Positions 39,857-48,632 of a stretch of 64,000 nucleotides of DNA are shown one piece after another (the first letter of the stretch is position 1; every line of letters starts with the position of its first letter). The notes under the pieces were generated by a model. It had not been told where the DNA came from. It ran no database searches and saw only the letters and a list, made by a program, of their open reading frames with translations. The stretch comes from Anaeromyxobacter oryzae (GTDB taxonomy: Bacteria > Myxococcota > Myxococcia > Myxococcales > Anaeromyxobacteraceae), in assembly GCF_023169945.1 (NCBI RefSeq), contig NZ_AP025591.1:4398481-4462480 (forward strand). The letters are read 5' to 3'. The translations under genes were made by a program, and so were the position numbers.

Positions 39857-40063
39857 ATGACGGTCTTCCCGAACGTGACCCGGAACGTCTCGATGCACGC
39901 CGCGGCGCGGCGCGACCGCTGGCGCGTCCTGCGCGACCTGCTCGGCGGCCTGCTGATCGTCGCGGTATGGCTCTTCCTGTGGGGCTGGGTCGCGGTCGGC
40001 GTCGTCGCGCCGCTCGGCCGCACGTCCGGCCGTCCGGCCGCGGCGGAGCGGGTCGGGACCTAG
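39857..40063 (+). CDS. Small single-span membrane protein, unknown function
   Basis: A 68-residue protein with one hydrophobic helix (about 27-50, LLGGLLIVAVWLFLWGWVAV) between a basic N-terminus and a short polar tail. GAGGTG lies a few bases before its ATG. It is divergent from the CGNR regulator and could be its target. Its TAG stop shares a CTAG with the stop of the convergent ferredoxin-like gene. The family is not recognised. Confidence 0.6.
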   Translation: MTVFPNVTRNVSMHAAARRDRWRVLRDLLGGLLIVAVWLFLWGWVAVGVVAPLGRTSGRPAAAERVGT

Positions 40064-40704
40064 CGCACGTCCGCGCGCCGCGGCGCGATCGCGCCGGCCC
40101 GGCAGAGCGGGGCGCAACGCCCGCACCCGGTGCAGCGGCCGCCGTCGATCTCGACGGCGTCGCCGCCGGGGTCGGAGAGCGCCACGCACCCGAGCCCGAG
40201 GCACGCGCCGCAGCGGTTGCAGCGGGCACGCTCCACCGCGAGCGGCGCCGTCCGTGGCCCGCCCCGGGCGCAGGCGACGAGCGCCACGAGGGCGGCGCCG
40301 GGCGTGGCGGCGGCGACCAGGCGCTCCGCCTCGGCGGGCGAGGCGTCGGGCGGGACGAGGACGACGCGCGCGCCTGCGGCCGCGAGGGCCGACGCGACCC
40401 CGGCGGCGCGGTGCGGGCCGCGATCGGCGATCGCGAGGAGGGCGCGACCCCGCGCCGCCTCCACGAGCGCGGCGGGGCGGGCGAGCGCCTCGGCGGCCCC
40501 GGCGAGGCGGGCGCGGCGCGCCTCCGGCGACGGCGGCCTCGCGCCGGGGGCGGGATCGCACCCGAGCCCGCCCTCCACGTCGAGCGCGGCGCGGCGGAGC
40601 GCGCGCAGGAGGCCGAGCTGCGCGCACCCGGCGCAGCCCGGATCCTCGAGCGGACGGCCTCGCGCGGCGATGCGGGGCCGCGGCGCGGGCGCGTCGGCGG
40701 GCAC
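40060..40704 (-). CDS. Condensed IorA-like protein with two [4Fe-4S] clusters
   Basis: A 214-residue protein. The N-terminal DPGCAGCAQLGLLRALRRA and GGLGCDPAPG recall the CPGCPHR and GDIGC motifs of the thiamine-diphosphate domain of indolepyruvate:ferredoxin oxidoreductase alpha subunit (IorA). The middle has a short alpha/beta stretch ending ALVALVACARGGPR. The C-terminus matches the IorA ferredoxin domain, with CNRCGACLGLGC and CTGCGRCAPLC giving eight Cys for two clusters. The pyruvate-binding domains and most of the cofactor domain are absent (IorA is about 600 residues). It may be an electron carrier derived from IorA; the function is inferred only. Confidence 0.7.
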   Translation of the reverse strand: MPADAPAPRPRIAARGRPLEDPGCAGCAQLGLLRALRRAALDVEGGLGCDPAPGARPPSPEARRARLAGAAEALARPAALVEAARGRALLAIADRGPHRAAGVASALAAAGARVVLVPPDASPAEAERLVAAATPGAALVALVACARGGPRTAPLAVERARCNRCGACLGLGCVALSDPGGDAVEIDGGRCTGCGRCAPLCRAGAIAPRRADVR

Positions 40705-40807
40705 GGCGGGATGTTACCAGCGCGGCCCGCCGCGCCGCCTCCCCCGCCCGCGGATTTTCAAGTCTTGTCTCGGCGGCCGGGGGCGTGTGAGAACGCGGCC
40801 CCGCTCC

Positions 40808-42829
40808 ATGCTCGACCTCTCCACCCTCAACCCGCCGCAGCGCGAGGCGGTGATGACCACCGAGGGGCCGGTCCTCGTGCTCGCGGGGGCGGGCTCGGGC
40901 AAGACCCGCGTCATCGCGCACCGGGTCGCGTACCTGCTCGTGAAGGGCGTGGATCCGGAGTCGGTCCTCGCCGTCACCTTCACCAACAAGGCGGCCGGCG
41001 AGATGCGCGAGCGGGTGGCCGCGCTCGCAGGGCCGCCCGGGGTGGACGTCTTCGTCTCCACCTTCCACAGCTTCGGCCTGTGGCTGCTCCAGCAGGAGCA
41101 CAAGCTCGCCGAGCTGCCGAAGCGCTTCGCGATCTGCGACGCCGGCGATCAGCTCGCGCTGGTGAAGCGCTGCATGCGCGAGGTGTCCGTCGACGACCGG
41201 AAGTTCGACGCGCACCGCGTGCTCGCCGCGATCTCGAAGGCGAAGAACGCGGGCAAGAAGCGGATCGCGGTCCGCGAGGCAGGGCAGGGCGACGACTACG
41301 ATCTCGTCGCCTCGGAGGTCTTCCCCCGGTACGAGAAGGCGCTCCGCGCCATGCGGGCGGTGGACTTCGACGACCTCATCGCGCGGCCGGTGGCGCTCCT
41401 GGGCCGCGACGAGGCGCTCCAGGCGAAGTACCAGGAGCGCTTCCGGTACCTGCTCGTCGACGAGTACCAGGACACGAACCTCGCGCAGCTCGAGCTCCTG
41501 AAGCACGTCGCGGGCGATCGCCGGAACGTCTGCGCCGTGGGCGACGACGACCAGGCGATCTACGGCTGGCGCGGCGCGGAGGTGAAGAACATCCTCCGCT
41601 TCGACCGGCACTTCCCCGGCGCGAAGGAGATCCGGCTCGAGCAGAACTACCGCTCGACGGGGCACATCCTCGCGTGCGCGAACGCGGTCATCGCGAAGAA
41701 CGCGGCGCGCAAGCCCAAGGCGCTGTTCACGGAGTCCGGGCCCGGCGAGCCGGTGCGCGTCGTCGCGCTCGCGGAGGAGGAGGACGAGGCGCGCTTCGTG
41801 GCCGAGGAGATCGCGCGGCAGCGCGCCGAGGGCCGGCCGTGGAGCCACTTCGCCGTGCTGTTCCGGCTGAACGCCCTCTCGCGCCCCTTCGAGGAGGCGT
41901 TCCGGGAAGGGTCCATGCCGTACGTGATGCACGGCGGCCCCGCCTTCTTCGACCGCTCCGAGGTCCGCGACCTCCTCGCGTACCTGAAGCTCTGCGTCCA
42001 GCCCGAGGACGACGTCTCCCTGTCCCGGATCGTGAACGTGCCGGCGCGCGGGATCGGCGACACCTCGCTCGAGCGAGTCCACGACTGGGCGATCGCGCAG
42101 AGGGTCCACCTGTTCGAGGCCCTCCGCCGCGCGCCCGAGGTGCCGGAGCTGCCCCGCGGCGCGGCGGAGAAGATCGCCGGGTTCGTGGCGGTCATCGAGC
42201 GCTACCAGGCGCGCTTCGCCGAGCGCGGCAACATCGCGGAGGTCGCGCGGGGGCTCGTCGCCGAGGTGGACCTCTACACGCACGTCCGCGCGAGCGTGCA
42301 GTCGCTCGAGGCCGGCGCGCGGAAAGTCGACGCGCTCGACGGCCTCCTCCGCTCCCTGGAGGGCTACGCACAGCGGAACGCGCGACCGAACCTCGCCACC
42401 TGGCTGCAGCGGCTCGCCCTCGACTCGCGCGACGAGGAGGACCCGGCCCAGGAAGGCGGCATCACCCTCATGACGCTCCACGCGGCGAAGGGCCTCGAGT
42501 TCCCGGTGGTGTTCCTCGTGGGGGCGGAGGAGGACTACCTCCCCTGCGCCGGGATCCAGGGCGAGGCGCGAGACCTCGACGAGGAGCGCCGCCTCGCCTA
42601 CGTCGGGATCACCCGCGCCCGCGAGCGGCTCTACCTCACGCGCGTCGCGACCCGGACCAAGCGCGGGAAGCTGCTGCCGCGGACGCCGTCGCGCTTCCTC
42701 GACGACCTCCCCGCCGGCGCTCACGAGAAGGTGGACCCGGAGGCGCTCGCCGCCCCGCCGCAGGAGGTCGCGGCGCACACCGAGAACGTCATGGCGGCGC
42801 TCCGGGCGCGCCTCGGGGCCTCGAAGTAG
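40808..42829 (+). CDS. UvrD/Rep-family DNA helicase
   Basis: A 673-residue superfamily I helicase. Motifs are Q-motif LNPPQREAV, Walker A AGAGSGKT, Ia FTNKAAGEM, II LLVDEYQDTN, III VGDDDQAIYGWRGA, IV RLEQNYRS, V LMTLHAAKGLEFPVVF and VI AYVGITRARERL. The ATG at 40808 gives MLDLSTLNPPQ, the usual Rep/PcrA start. Length and spacing fit Rep or PcrA, 3'-5' helicases that restart forks or act in repair. Which orthologue this is cannot be decided by eye. It stands alone, divergent from the ferredoxin-like gene. Confidence 0.93.
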   Translation: MLDLSTLNPPQREAVMTTEGPVLVLAGAGSGKTRVIAHRVAYLLVKGVDPESVLAVTFTNKAAGEMRERVAALAGPPGVDVFVSTFHSFGLWLLQQEHKLAELPKRFAICDAGDQLALVKRCMREVSVDDRKFDAHRVLAAISKAKNAGKKRIAVREAGQGDDYDLVASEVFPRYEKALRAMRAVDFDDLIARPVALLGRDEALQAKYQERFRYLLVDEYQDTNLAQLELLKHVAGDRRNVCAVGDDDQAIYGWRGAEVKNILRFDRHFPGAKEIRLEQNYRSTGHILACANAVIAKNAARKPKALFTESGPGEPVRVVALAEEEDEARFVAEEIARQRAEGRPWSHFAVLFRLNALSRPFEEAFREGSMPYVMHGGPAFFDRSEVRDLLAYLKLCVQPEDDVSLSRIVNVPARGIGDTSLERVHDWAIAQRVHLFEALRRAPEVPELPRGAAEKIAGFVAVIERYQARFAERGNIAEVARGLVAEVDLYTHVRASVQSLEAGARKVDALDGLLRSLEGYAQRNARPNLATWLQRLALDSRDEEDPAQEGGITLMTLHAAKGLEFPVVFLVGAEEDYLPCAGIQGEARDLDEERRLAYVGITRARERLYLTRVATRTKRGKLLPRTPSRFLDDLPAGAHEKVDPEALAAPPQEVAAHTENVMAALRARLGASK

Positions 42830-42870
42830 CCGGGCCGGCCATCCCGGCGCGCCGGTCCCGCCCGCCCGGA

Positions 42871-44142
42871 TCAGGGTGGCGACAGCAGCACGTACCCGAG
42901 GCCTCCGGCGCCGAACCCGGCACAGTTCACGACCTGCACCACCGCCTCGCCCGTGGGGAGCTGGAAGTAGACGTCGGCGCGCGCGGTCGCCGTCGGGTCG
43001 AGCTGTGGGCACGAGAAGACCTCGCGGAACGAGACGCCGTCCGGCGACGCGAAGAGGTGGGCGGACGCGTCCGGGTACACGTCGCCGGTCGGCTCCCGCG
43101 CCGCTCCGACGAGGTAGCCGCCGCCGTCGAGCGCGCGGATGGAGTAGCTCGGCCCGGGGAGCTGGAAGTGCTGCGCGTAGGCCCCGCCGAACGAGAGGGT
43201 GACGACGTTCGGCGGGAGCGCCTGCCAGAGCGTGTCGAGGCCGCCGAGCAGGCCCTGCGCCGTCGGGACCGCCATCACGAGCACCCCGCCGTCCAGCGGG
43301 CCGCGGACGAGCGTCATGGTGCGGCCGCCGTCGAGCGACAGGTACGTGCCGCCCTGGAGGTCTCCATAGAACGTCCAGAGCGCGCCCGCCGCGGGGTCCG
43401 CGAGGAGCCCGTGGCCGTGCCGGTGCGTCGTCGTGACGTTGCGGACCGACCAGGTCCGCCCGTCGTCGTCGCTCGCCCAGAGCCGGATGGGGACGCTCTG
43501 GCCGGTGAACGCCTGGTACTCGATGGCGAAGACCTCGCCCCCGAGCTCCGCGACGCTCGCCGGCGTCAGCAGCCGGTACTTGCCGAGGGGGAGGACGACG
43601 CTCCAGGTCCGCCCGCCGTCGGATGATCGCGAGATCGCGTGGCTCCCGTCCGCCCCGATCGTGTCCGCGAGCAGCGCGCCGCTCCGGAGGGGGATGACGA
43701 GGAAGAAGACGCGCCCCGTGGGCTGGGCGGCGCGGAGCGTCCACGTCCGCCCGTCCGCGCTCGCGTAGAGCTGATCCGGCGCGTCGTCGAGCCGCTGGCC
43801 GTACGAGGTGCCGTCCGCGCCGACCGCGAAGAACCGGACCTTCCCCTCCGTGTAGGTCGCGGCGAGCGGCGCGCCCCGGCCGCCGCCCGGGCCCGCGCCC
43901 CCGCCCGATCCGCTCCCGCCGGCCGAGGTCGTTCCGCCGGCGCCCGGGGTCGTCCCGCCGCCGCCGGGGGTCGTCCCGCCGCTTCCAGGGGTCGTCCCCC
44001 CGCCTCCCGGGGGCGTCCCGCCCGACCCGCTCCCGGCTCCGCCGGTGGGCGTCCCTGCGCCGATCGGATGATCGCCCCCTCCACCGCATCCCACGATCGC
44101 GAGCGCGATCGCCGCCGCCGCCGCCCACCCGCCCGTTCGCAT
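42871..44142 (-). CDS. Lipoprotein with BNR/sialidase-like beta-propeller repeats
   Basis: A 423-residue protein starting at 44142 behind GGAGGAGG. The lipoprotein signal MRTGGWAAAAAIALAIVGC has Cys19. A Gly/Thr/Pro linker of tandem GGTTPGxG units covers residues 30-90. The rest carries Asp-box-like turns (SADGRTWTLR, SSDGGRTWSVV, SDDDGRTWSVR, SLDGGRTMTLV, SPDGVSFREVF), at least five, as in BNR/sialidase-type propellers. There is no sign of a glycosidase active site. It is probably a surface-exposed outer-membrane lipoprotein of unknown binding partner. Confidence 0.8.
   Translation of the reverse strand: MRTGGWAAAAAIALAIVGCGGGGDHPIGAGTPTGGAGSGSGGTPPGGGGTTPGSGGTTPGGGGTTPGAGGTTSAGGSGSGGGAGPGGGRGAPLAATYTEGKVRFFAVGADGTSYGQRLDDAPDQLYASADGRTWTLRAAQPTGRVFFLVIPLRSGALLADTIGADGSHAISRSSDGGRTWSVVLPLGKYRLLTPASVAELGGEVFAIEYQAFTGQSVPIRLWASDDDGRTWSVRNVTTTHRHGHGLLADPAAGALWTFYGDLQGGTYLSLDGGRTMTLVRGPLDGGVLVMAVPTAQGLLGGLDTLWQALPPNVVTLSFGGAYAQHFQLPGPSYSIRALDGGGYLVGAAREPTGDVYPDASAHLFASPDGVSFREVFSCPQLDPTATARADVYFQLPTGEAVVQVVNCAGFGAGGLGYVLLSPP
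43926..44025. repeat. About 24-bp tandem repeat encoding GGTTPGxG linker
   Basis: Four imperfect copies of a roughly 24-bp GGGTCGTCCCGCCG-containing unit inside the lipoprotein gene, encoding an eight-residue Gly/Thr/Pro repeat just after the lipid anchor. Confidence 0.7.
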
Positions 44143-44322
44143 GTCGCCTCCTCCGGCGGCGAACCTGCGACCGGCCAGGCTTGGGCGCCGGTCTGCTGGA
44201 GGGGCCGAACGACCGCTCTTGTGGGTTTCGGGGAGAGCAGTTACAGTCCGCGCCCGCTCGCGCCTACCGGCCCGCGGCGGCGTGCCGTGTCCCAAGGGGG
44301 CGCGGTACGGGGGCGATGACGC

Positions 44323-44351
44323 TTGACAAGCGCGCGTCCCTCCTCTAAAAG
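44323..44351 (+). promoter_or_regulatory. Sigma-70-like promoter of rplM-rpsI
   Basis: TTGACA at 44323-44328, a 17-bp spacer, then TAAAAG at 44346-44351, about 37 bp before the rplM start. The -35 is perfect and the -10 matches four of six. The area is AT-rich relative to the rest of the window. Confidence 0.7.
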
Positions 44352-44387
44352 GCGCGTTTCCAATTTCGGGATTCCGCAGGTTTATCC

Positions 44388-44837
44388 ATGTCCAAAGGCA
44401 CCACGCACAGCGCCACCCGCGCCGAGGCCCTCAACGGTCGGAAGTGGTGGGTCGTCGACGCCACCGACCTCACCGTCGGCCGCGCCGCGAGCCGCATCGC
44501 CTCGATCCTCAAGGGCAAGCACAAGCCGGCCTACACGCCGTCGCTCGACACCGGCGACTTCGTCGTCGTCGTGAACGCCGGGAAGGCCCGCTTCACCGGG
44601 AAGAAGGAGGAGGACAAGACCTTCTTCACCCACACGATGCACCCGGGCGGCGCGAAGCACACGCCGATGAACAAGCTGCGGGAGAAGCACCCGGAGCAGA
44701 TCATCGAGAACGCCGTCCGCCGGATGCTGCCCCGCACCGCGCTCGGCCGGCAGATGCTCACGAAGCTCAAGGTCTACGCGGGCGACACGCACCCGCACGC
44801 CGCGCAGAAGCCCGAGGCGCTGAACCTCGCGCAGTAA
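44388..44837 (+). CDS. rplM: 50S ribosomal protein L13
   Basis: A 149-residue protein. KWWVVDATDLTVGRAASRIASILKGK is the L13 N-terminal signature, and IENAVRRMLPRTALGRQMLTKLKVYAG is the conserved C-terminal block. It is the expected length and is followed 12 bp later by rpsI, the standard bacterial L13-S9 operon. A consensus-like promoter lies just upstream. Confidence 0.98.
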   Translation: MSKGTTHSATRAEALNGRKWWVVDATDLTVGRAASRIASILKGKHKPAYTPSLDTGDFVVVVNAGKARFTGKKEEDKTFFTHTMHPGGAKHTPMNKLREKHPEQIIENAVRRMLPRTALGRQMLTKLKVYAGDTHPHAAQKPEALNLAQ

Positions 44838-44849
44838 GGGAATCGATCG

Positions 44850-45242
44850 ATGGCTACCCAGGCGAATCTCATCGTCGGCCGCCGCAAGGAGGCGGTCGCA
44901 CGCGTGCGGCTCTCTCCCGGCACCGGGAACATCACCATCAACGGCCGCACGATGGACGAGTACTTCGGCCGCGAGACGTCGAAGATGATCCTCGTCGAGC
45001 CGCTCAAGCTCGTCGACCAGATGGGCAAGCTCGACGTGTTCGTGAACGCGCGGGGCGGCGGGCTCTCCGGCCAGGCCGGCGCGATCCGCCACGGCATCAG
45101 CCGCGCCCTGTGCGAGCTGAACGCCGAGTTCCGCCCGGTCCTCAAGAAGGCCGGGTTCATGACCCGCGACGCCCGCGCCGTCGAGCGCAAGAAGTACGGT
45201 CGTCCGGGCGCCCGCAAGCGCTTCCAGTTCTCGAAGCGCTAG
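44850..45242 (+). CDS. rpsI: 30S ribosomal protein S9
   Basis: A 130-residue protein. GRRKEAVARVRLSPGTGNITINGRTMDEYF and the Arg/Lys-rich C-terminus RKKYGRPGARKRFQFSKR are definitive for S9; the C-terminal tail reaches toward tRNA in the P site. It is co-transcribed with rplM and followed by a hairpin terminator. Confidence 0.98.
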   Translation: MATQANLIVGRRKEAVARVRLSPGTGNITINGRTMDEYFGRETSKMILVEPLKLVDQMGKLDVFVNARGGGLSGQAGAIRHGISRALCELNAEFRPVLKKAGFMTRDARAVERKKYGRPGARKRFQFSKR

Positions 45243-45264
45243 AGCGCAGGACGCTTCACCCCAC

Positions 45265-45306
45265 ACGGCCGGCCCGCGCATCGCGCGGCGCCGGCCGTCG
45301 TGTTTC
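45265..45306 (+). terminator. Hairpin terminator after rpsI
   Basis: ACGGCCGG (45265-45272) and CCGGCCGT (45291-45298) form a stem with a GC-rich interior, followed by CGTGTTTC. The T run is short. Confidence 0.65.
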
Positions 45307-45462
45307 GCGCGCTCGACGGCCGGTCGGACCGCCTCGCCGATCCGCCCGGTGCGCCGGCCGTCGGGGCGCCGGTGGCCACCTTCAGGGAATGGAGCTCCGT
45401 GGCCGGCAGGAGCGCTCGCCGCTCGACGGGCTCGGGGCGATCCGACGCGAAGGAGACCGGTC

Positions 45463-46575
45463 GTGGTGAAGCGGTCGAACCACGACCGGGCGGGGCGGCC
45501 CCCGCGCCGCCTCGGCCGCGCCGTGCTCGTCGCCGTCGCGGTCGCGGCGAGCCTGGCGCTCGTGCTCCTCGTCTTCTTCCGCGTGGGCTGGGAGGGCGGT
45601 CCGAGACTCGCGCCGCGCTTCGAGCTCGCCGGGTTCGTGCGACGGCTCCCGGAGCACCGGCGGTGGCTCGGGCCGTTCGCGCTCCTCACCGCGCTGCTCC
45701 CCGCCTGGCGCGCCCTCGTCTGGCGCCTCGTCCTGCCGGAGCCGCCGGCACGGTACCGGGACGCGTTCCACGCGACCGCCCTCGGGGCGCTGGTCCACAA
45801 CACGGTGCCGGGCAAGGTCGGGCCGCTCGCCGCGGCCTGGCTCCTGGCGCGGTTCGCCGGCGCCCCGTTCGGCGCGGCGCTGTCGTCGCAGCTCCTCGCG
45901 AAGCTCCTCGAGCTCGCGGCGGTCGTCGCGCTCGGCGCCGTGGCGGCGGCGGCGCGCGGCGGCCACGGTGCGGCGCTCCGGGCCGCGCTCGCGGGCGCCG
46001 GGCTCGTCGCGGTGCTCGGGCTCGCCCTCGCCGTCCTCGTCCGGCGCGGGCGCGCCGTCGCCCTCCGGCTCGCGGATCGGCACCCGCGCGCGTCGGCGTT
46101 CGTCGGCGCCGCGTCGGAGGGCGTCCGGGGCGCGGGGTCCGCGGCCCGGCTCTCTCGCGCGTTCGCGGCCGCGCTCCTGCCGCCGCTCACCTCGGCGGCG
46201 GCGTACGCGCTCCCGCTCGCCGCGTTCGGCGTCGACGGCGCGCCGGCGGGCGGCGCCATCATCCTCGCGCTCGTGACGTTCGGGCAGCTCACCCCGGGGC
46301 TGCCGGTCGGCACCGGCGTCTACTACGCCCTGGCGGCGTACGCGGCGCGCCGCCTCGGCGCGAGCGCCGAGCAGGCCGCCGCCCTCGCCGTCCTCACCCA
46401 CCTCTCGACGGTCGCGACCCTCGTGCTCGTCGGCCTCGCCTCCGCGCTCGTCCGCCGCGGCGCGCTCGCGGACCTGCTCCGGCGGCGGCGCGCGGTCGCG
46501 CGGGGCCTCTCCGGGTCCTCCGGGTCCTCCGACGGTGAAGATCCGGGCGCGGCGCGCTCACGAACACCCACATGA
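45463..46575 (+). CDS. Lysylphosphatidylglycerol synthase TM-region / flippase-like membrane protein
   Basis: About 370 residues starting at GTG 45463 with AAGGAG seven bases upstream. Around eight hydrophobic helices are seen. The block LGALVHNTVPGKVGPLAAAWLLAR, followed by LLAKLLELAAVVALG, matches the conserved core of the LPG synthase TM/UPF0104 family, and LVTFGQLTPGLPVGTGVYYALAAYA is the second signature. The synthetase domain of MprF is absent, so it is likely a flippase or transporter-like protein. The Ser/Gly-rich tail overlaps the region before pilT. Confidence 0.85.
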   Translation: MVKRSNHDRAGRPPRRLGRAVLVAVAVAASLALVLLVFFRVGWEGGPRLAPRFELAGFVRRLPEHRRWLGPFALLTALLPAWRALVWRLVLPEPPARYRDAFHATALGALVHNTVPGKVGPLAAAWLLARFAGAPFGAALSSQLLAKLLELAAVVALGAVAAAARGGHGAALRAALAGAGLVAVLGLALAVLVRRGRAVALRLADRHPRASAFVGAASEGVRGAGSAARLSRAFAAALLPPLTSAAAYALPLAAFGVDGAPAGGAIILALVTFGQLTPGLPVGTGVYYALAAYAARRLGASAEQAAALAVLTHLSTVATLVLVGLASALVRRGALADLLRRRRAVARGLSGSSGSSDGEDPGAARSRTPT

Positions 46576-46658
46576 ACCGCCGAGGTCGTGGGGCGTCTCC
46601 GTCCCGCGGGCCCGGCATTGGATCCGCTCGGATCGCGGTGCTACCCTCCGTGATCGCG

Positions 46659-47966
46659 ATGGAACTCAACGAGATCCTGCAGGTCGCGCTCCGCGCCGGC
46701 GCCTCGGACATCCACCTGAAGGCGGGCCTCCCGCCGATGTTCCGGGTGGACGGCTCGCTCGTGCCGCTCAAGGACGCCCGCCGCCTCCCGCCCGAGGAGA
46801 TCGCGCGGATGGCCTTCGGGATCATGAACGAGTACCAGAAGGAGAAGTTCAAGCAGACGAACGAGGTCGATCTCGCCTACGGCGTCCCCGGCCTCGGCCG
46901 CTTCCGCGTGAACGTCTTCCAGCAGCGCGGCACGATCGGCGTCGTCCTCCGCGTCATCCCCTTCAAGATCCAGTCCATCGAGCAGCTCATGCTGCCGAAG
47001 GTGCTCGAGAAGGTCGCGGGCGAGCAGCGCGGCCTCGTCCTCGTGACCGGCACCACCGGCTCCGGCAAGTCCACGACGCTCGCGGCGATGATCGATCACG
47101 TCAACGCGACCGAGACCTGCCACATCATGACGATCGAGGATCCCATCGAGTTCCTCATCCGCGACAAGCGCTCGATCGTGAACCAGCGCGAGGTGGGCGT
47201 CGACACGATGAGCTTCGGCCAGGCGCTGAAGAGCGCGCTGCGCCAGGACCCCGACGTGATCCTCGTCGGCGAGATGCGAGACCTCGAGACGATCGAGACC
47301 GCCCTCACCGCCGCCGAGACCGGCCACCTCGTCATGTCGACGCTCCACACGCTCGACGCGACGGAGACCATCAACCGGATCATCTCGGCGTTCCCGCCCT
47401 ACCAGCAGAAGCAGGTCCGGCTCCAGCTCAGCTCCGTGCTCCGCGCCGTGATCAGCCAGCGGCTCGTGCCGCGCGCCGACGGCAAGGGGCGCGTCCCCGC
47501 GATCGAGGTGCTCCTCGCCACCGGCCGCGTCCGCGAGCTCATCGAGGACAAGGACCGGACGAAGGAGATCAACGAGGCGATCTCACAGGGCCACACGACC
47601 TACGGGATGCAGACCTTCGATCAGTCGCTGATGTCCCTCCTCAAGTCGAACCTCATCTCGTACGAGGAGGCCCTGCGGCAGGCGTCGAACCCGGACGACT
47701 TCGCGCTCCGCGTCTCCGGCATCAGCAGCACCTCCGACTCCAAGTGGGACTCGTTCGAGAAGGCGCCCGAGCCCGCCCCGCAGCCCGCCGCCGCTGCGGC
47801 GCGCCCGGCGGCTTCGGCCCGCCCGCCCGCGCCGCCCGCCGGACCGGCGGCCGCGCTCGGCCGCCTCACGCCGGGACGCCCCGCGGCGCCCGCCGCCGGG
47901 CGGCCCGCCACGCCGCCTGCGCCCGGCGCGGGCGGTGACGACGACTTCCAGATCGAGAGGTTCTGA
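46659..47966 (+). CDS. pilT: Type IV pilus retraction ATPase PilT
   Basis: A 435-residue hexameric ATPase. The N-terminal domain ELNEILQVALRAGASDIHLKAGLPPMFRVDG is followed by Walker A GTTGSGKST, Asp box EDPIEFLI, Walker B LRQDPDVILVGEMRDLET and His box TGHLVMSTLHTLDA. The ATG at 46659 gives the usual PilT start; in-frame codons continue upstream to 46572. Unlike typical PilT (about 345 residues) it carries an Ala/Pro-rich tail of about 70 residues ending GGDDDFQIERF. It should drive pilus retraction and twitching at the inner membrane. A divergent paralogue is at 6062. Confidence 0.95.
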   Translation: MELNEILQVALRAGASDIHLKAGLPPMFRVDGSLVPLKDARRLPPEEIARMAFGIMNEYQKEKFKQTNEVDLAYGVPGLGRFRVNVFQQRGTIGVVLRVIPFKIQSIEQLMLPKVLEKVAGEQRGLVLVTGTTGSGKSTTLAAMIDHVNATETCHIMTIEDPIEFLIRDKRSIVNQREVGVDTMSFGQALKSALRQDPDVILVGEMRDLETIETALTAAETGHLVMSTLHTLDATETINRIISAFPPYQQKQVRLQLSSVLRAVISQRLVPRADGKGRVPAIEVLLATGRVRELIEDKDRTKEINEAISQGHTTYGMQTFDQSLMSLLKSNLISYEEALRQASNPDDFALRVSGISSTSDSKWDSFEKAPEPAPQPAAAAARPAASARPPAPPAGPAAALGRLTPGRPAAPAAGRPATPPAPGAGGDDDFQIERF

Positions 47967-47968
47967 TC

Positions 47969-47993
47969 GGGACGGGGCGTGCCGCCCCGTCCC
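47969..47993 (+). terminator. Hairpin after pilT
   Basis: Perfect ten-base inverted repeat GGGACGGGGC / GCCCCGTCCC around GTGCC, beginning two bases after the pilT stop. There is no T tract, so it may be an attenuating or mRNA-stabilising structure rather than a classical terminator. Confidence 0.55.
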
Positions 47994-48042
47994 GCCGTGC
48001 CCACCGCCGCCGTGCAGATCATGACGTGCTAGCTTCGCCGCG

Positions 48043-48537
48043 ATGGCGTCCGAAGAGACCCCCCTCGCCCGCGCGAAGGCCATCGCCCTCCGCCAGCTCG
48101 CGACGCGGATGCGGACCGAGGCGCAGCTCCGCGCCCGGCTCGCGAAGGACGACCTCGACGGAGAGGCCGACGCGGTCATGGCCTGGCTCCGCGGCCTCGG
48201 CTACCTGGACGACGCCGCGTACGCCCGGGCGCGGGCGCGCGGGCTCGTGTCGCGAGGCGCGGGGCCCCGGCTCGCGGAGCGGCGGCTGGTGGCGGAGGGC
48301 ATCGGGCCCGCGGCGGCGCGCGACGCCATCGCGGCGGCGATGACCGGGGATGGCGAGACGGACCGGCGCGCGGCGGAGCTGGAGCTGTGCCGCGCGCTGG
48401 CGGCGCGGCGCTCGCGCGGGGTCGCCCTCGAGGACCTCGACGACCGAGGCCGGCGGCGCCTCGCGCGCTTCCTGCTCGGGCGCGGGTTCGCGGGCTCCGT
48501 GGTCTCGGCGGTGCTGGGCGTCTACACGGACGGGTGA
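48043..48537 (+). CDS. recX: RecA regulator RecX
   Basis: A 164-residue helical protein. ALRQLATRMRTEAQLRARLAK and AVMAWLRGLGYLDDAAYARARAR are the first RecX helical repeats, followed by a second unit (GPRLAERRLVAEGI...) and FLLGRGFAGSVVSAVLG at the C-terminus. RecX binds RecA filaments and limits their extension. recA is not in this window. Confidence 0.9.
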   Translation: MASEETPLARAKAIALRQLATRMRTEAQLRARLAKDDLDGEADAVMAWLRGLGYLDDAAYARARARGLVSRGAGPRLAERRLVAEGIGPAAARDAIAAAMTGDGETDRRAAELELCRALAARRSRGVALEDLDDRGRRRLARFLLGRGFAGSVVSAVLGVYTDG

Positions 48538-48550
48538 GAGCACGGGGAGG

Positions 48551-48632
48551 GGGCCCCCGCGCAGCGGGGGAGGGGCGGAGCCCCTCGCCGCGGGGACCTC
48601 GCGCGTGCCCGCGAACGCGGGCGCGCGAGGTC
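48551..48632. other. Structured GC-rich spacer between recX and bamD
   Basis: Two strong hairpins occur: CCCCCGC/GCGGGGG near 48554-48570, and a longer one at 48597-48632 with arms ACCTCGCGC...GCCCGCG and CGCGGGC GCGCGAGGT around an AA loop. Neither has a T tract. The rest of the 198-bp spacer is runs of GGGGC/GCCCC with no gene seen. Confidence 0.55.
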
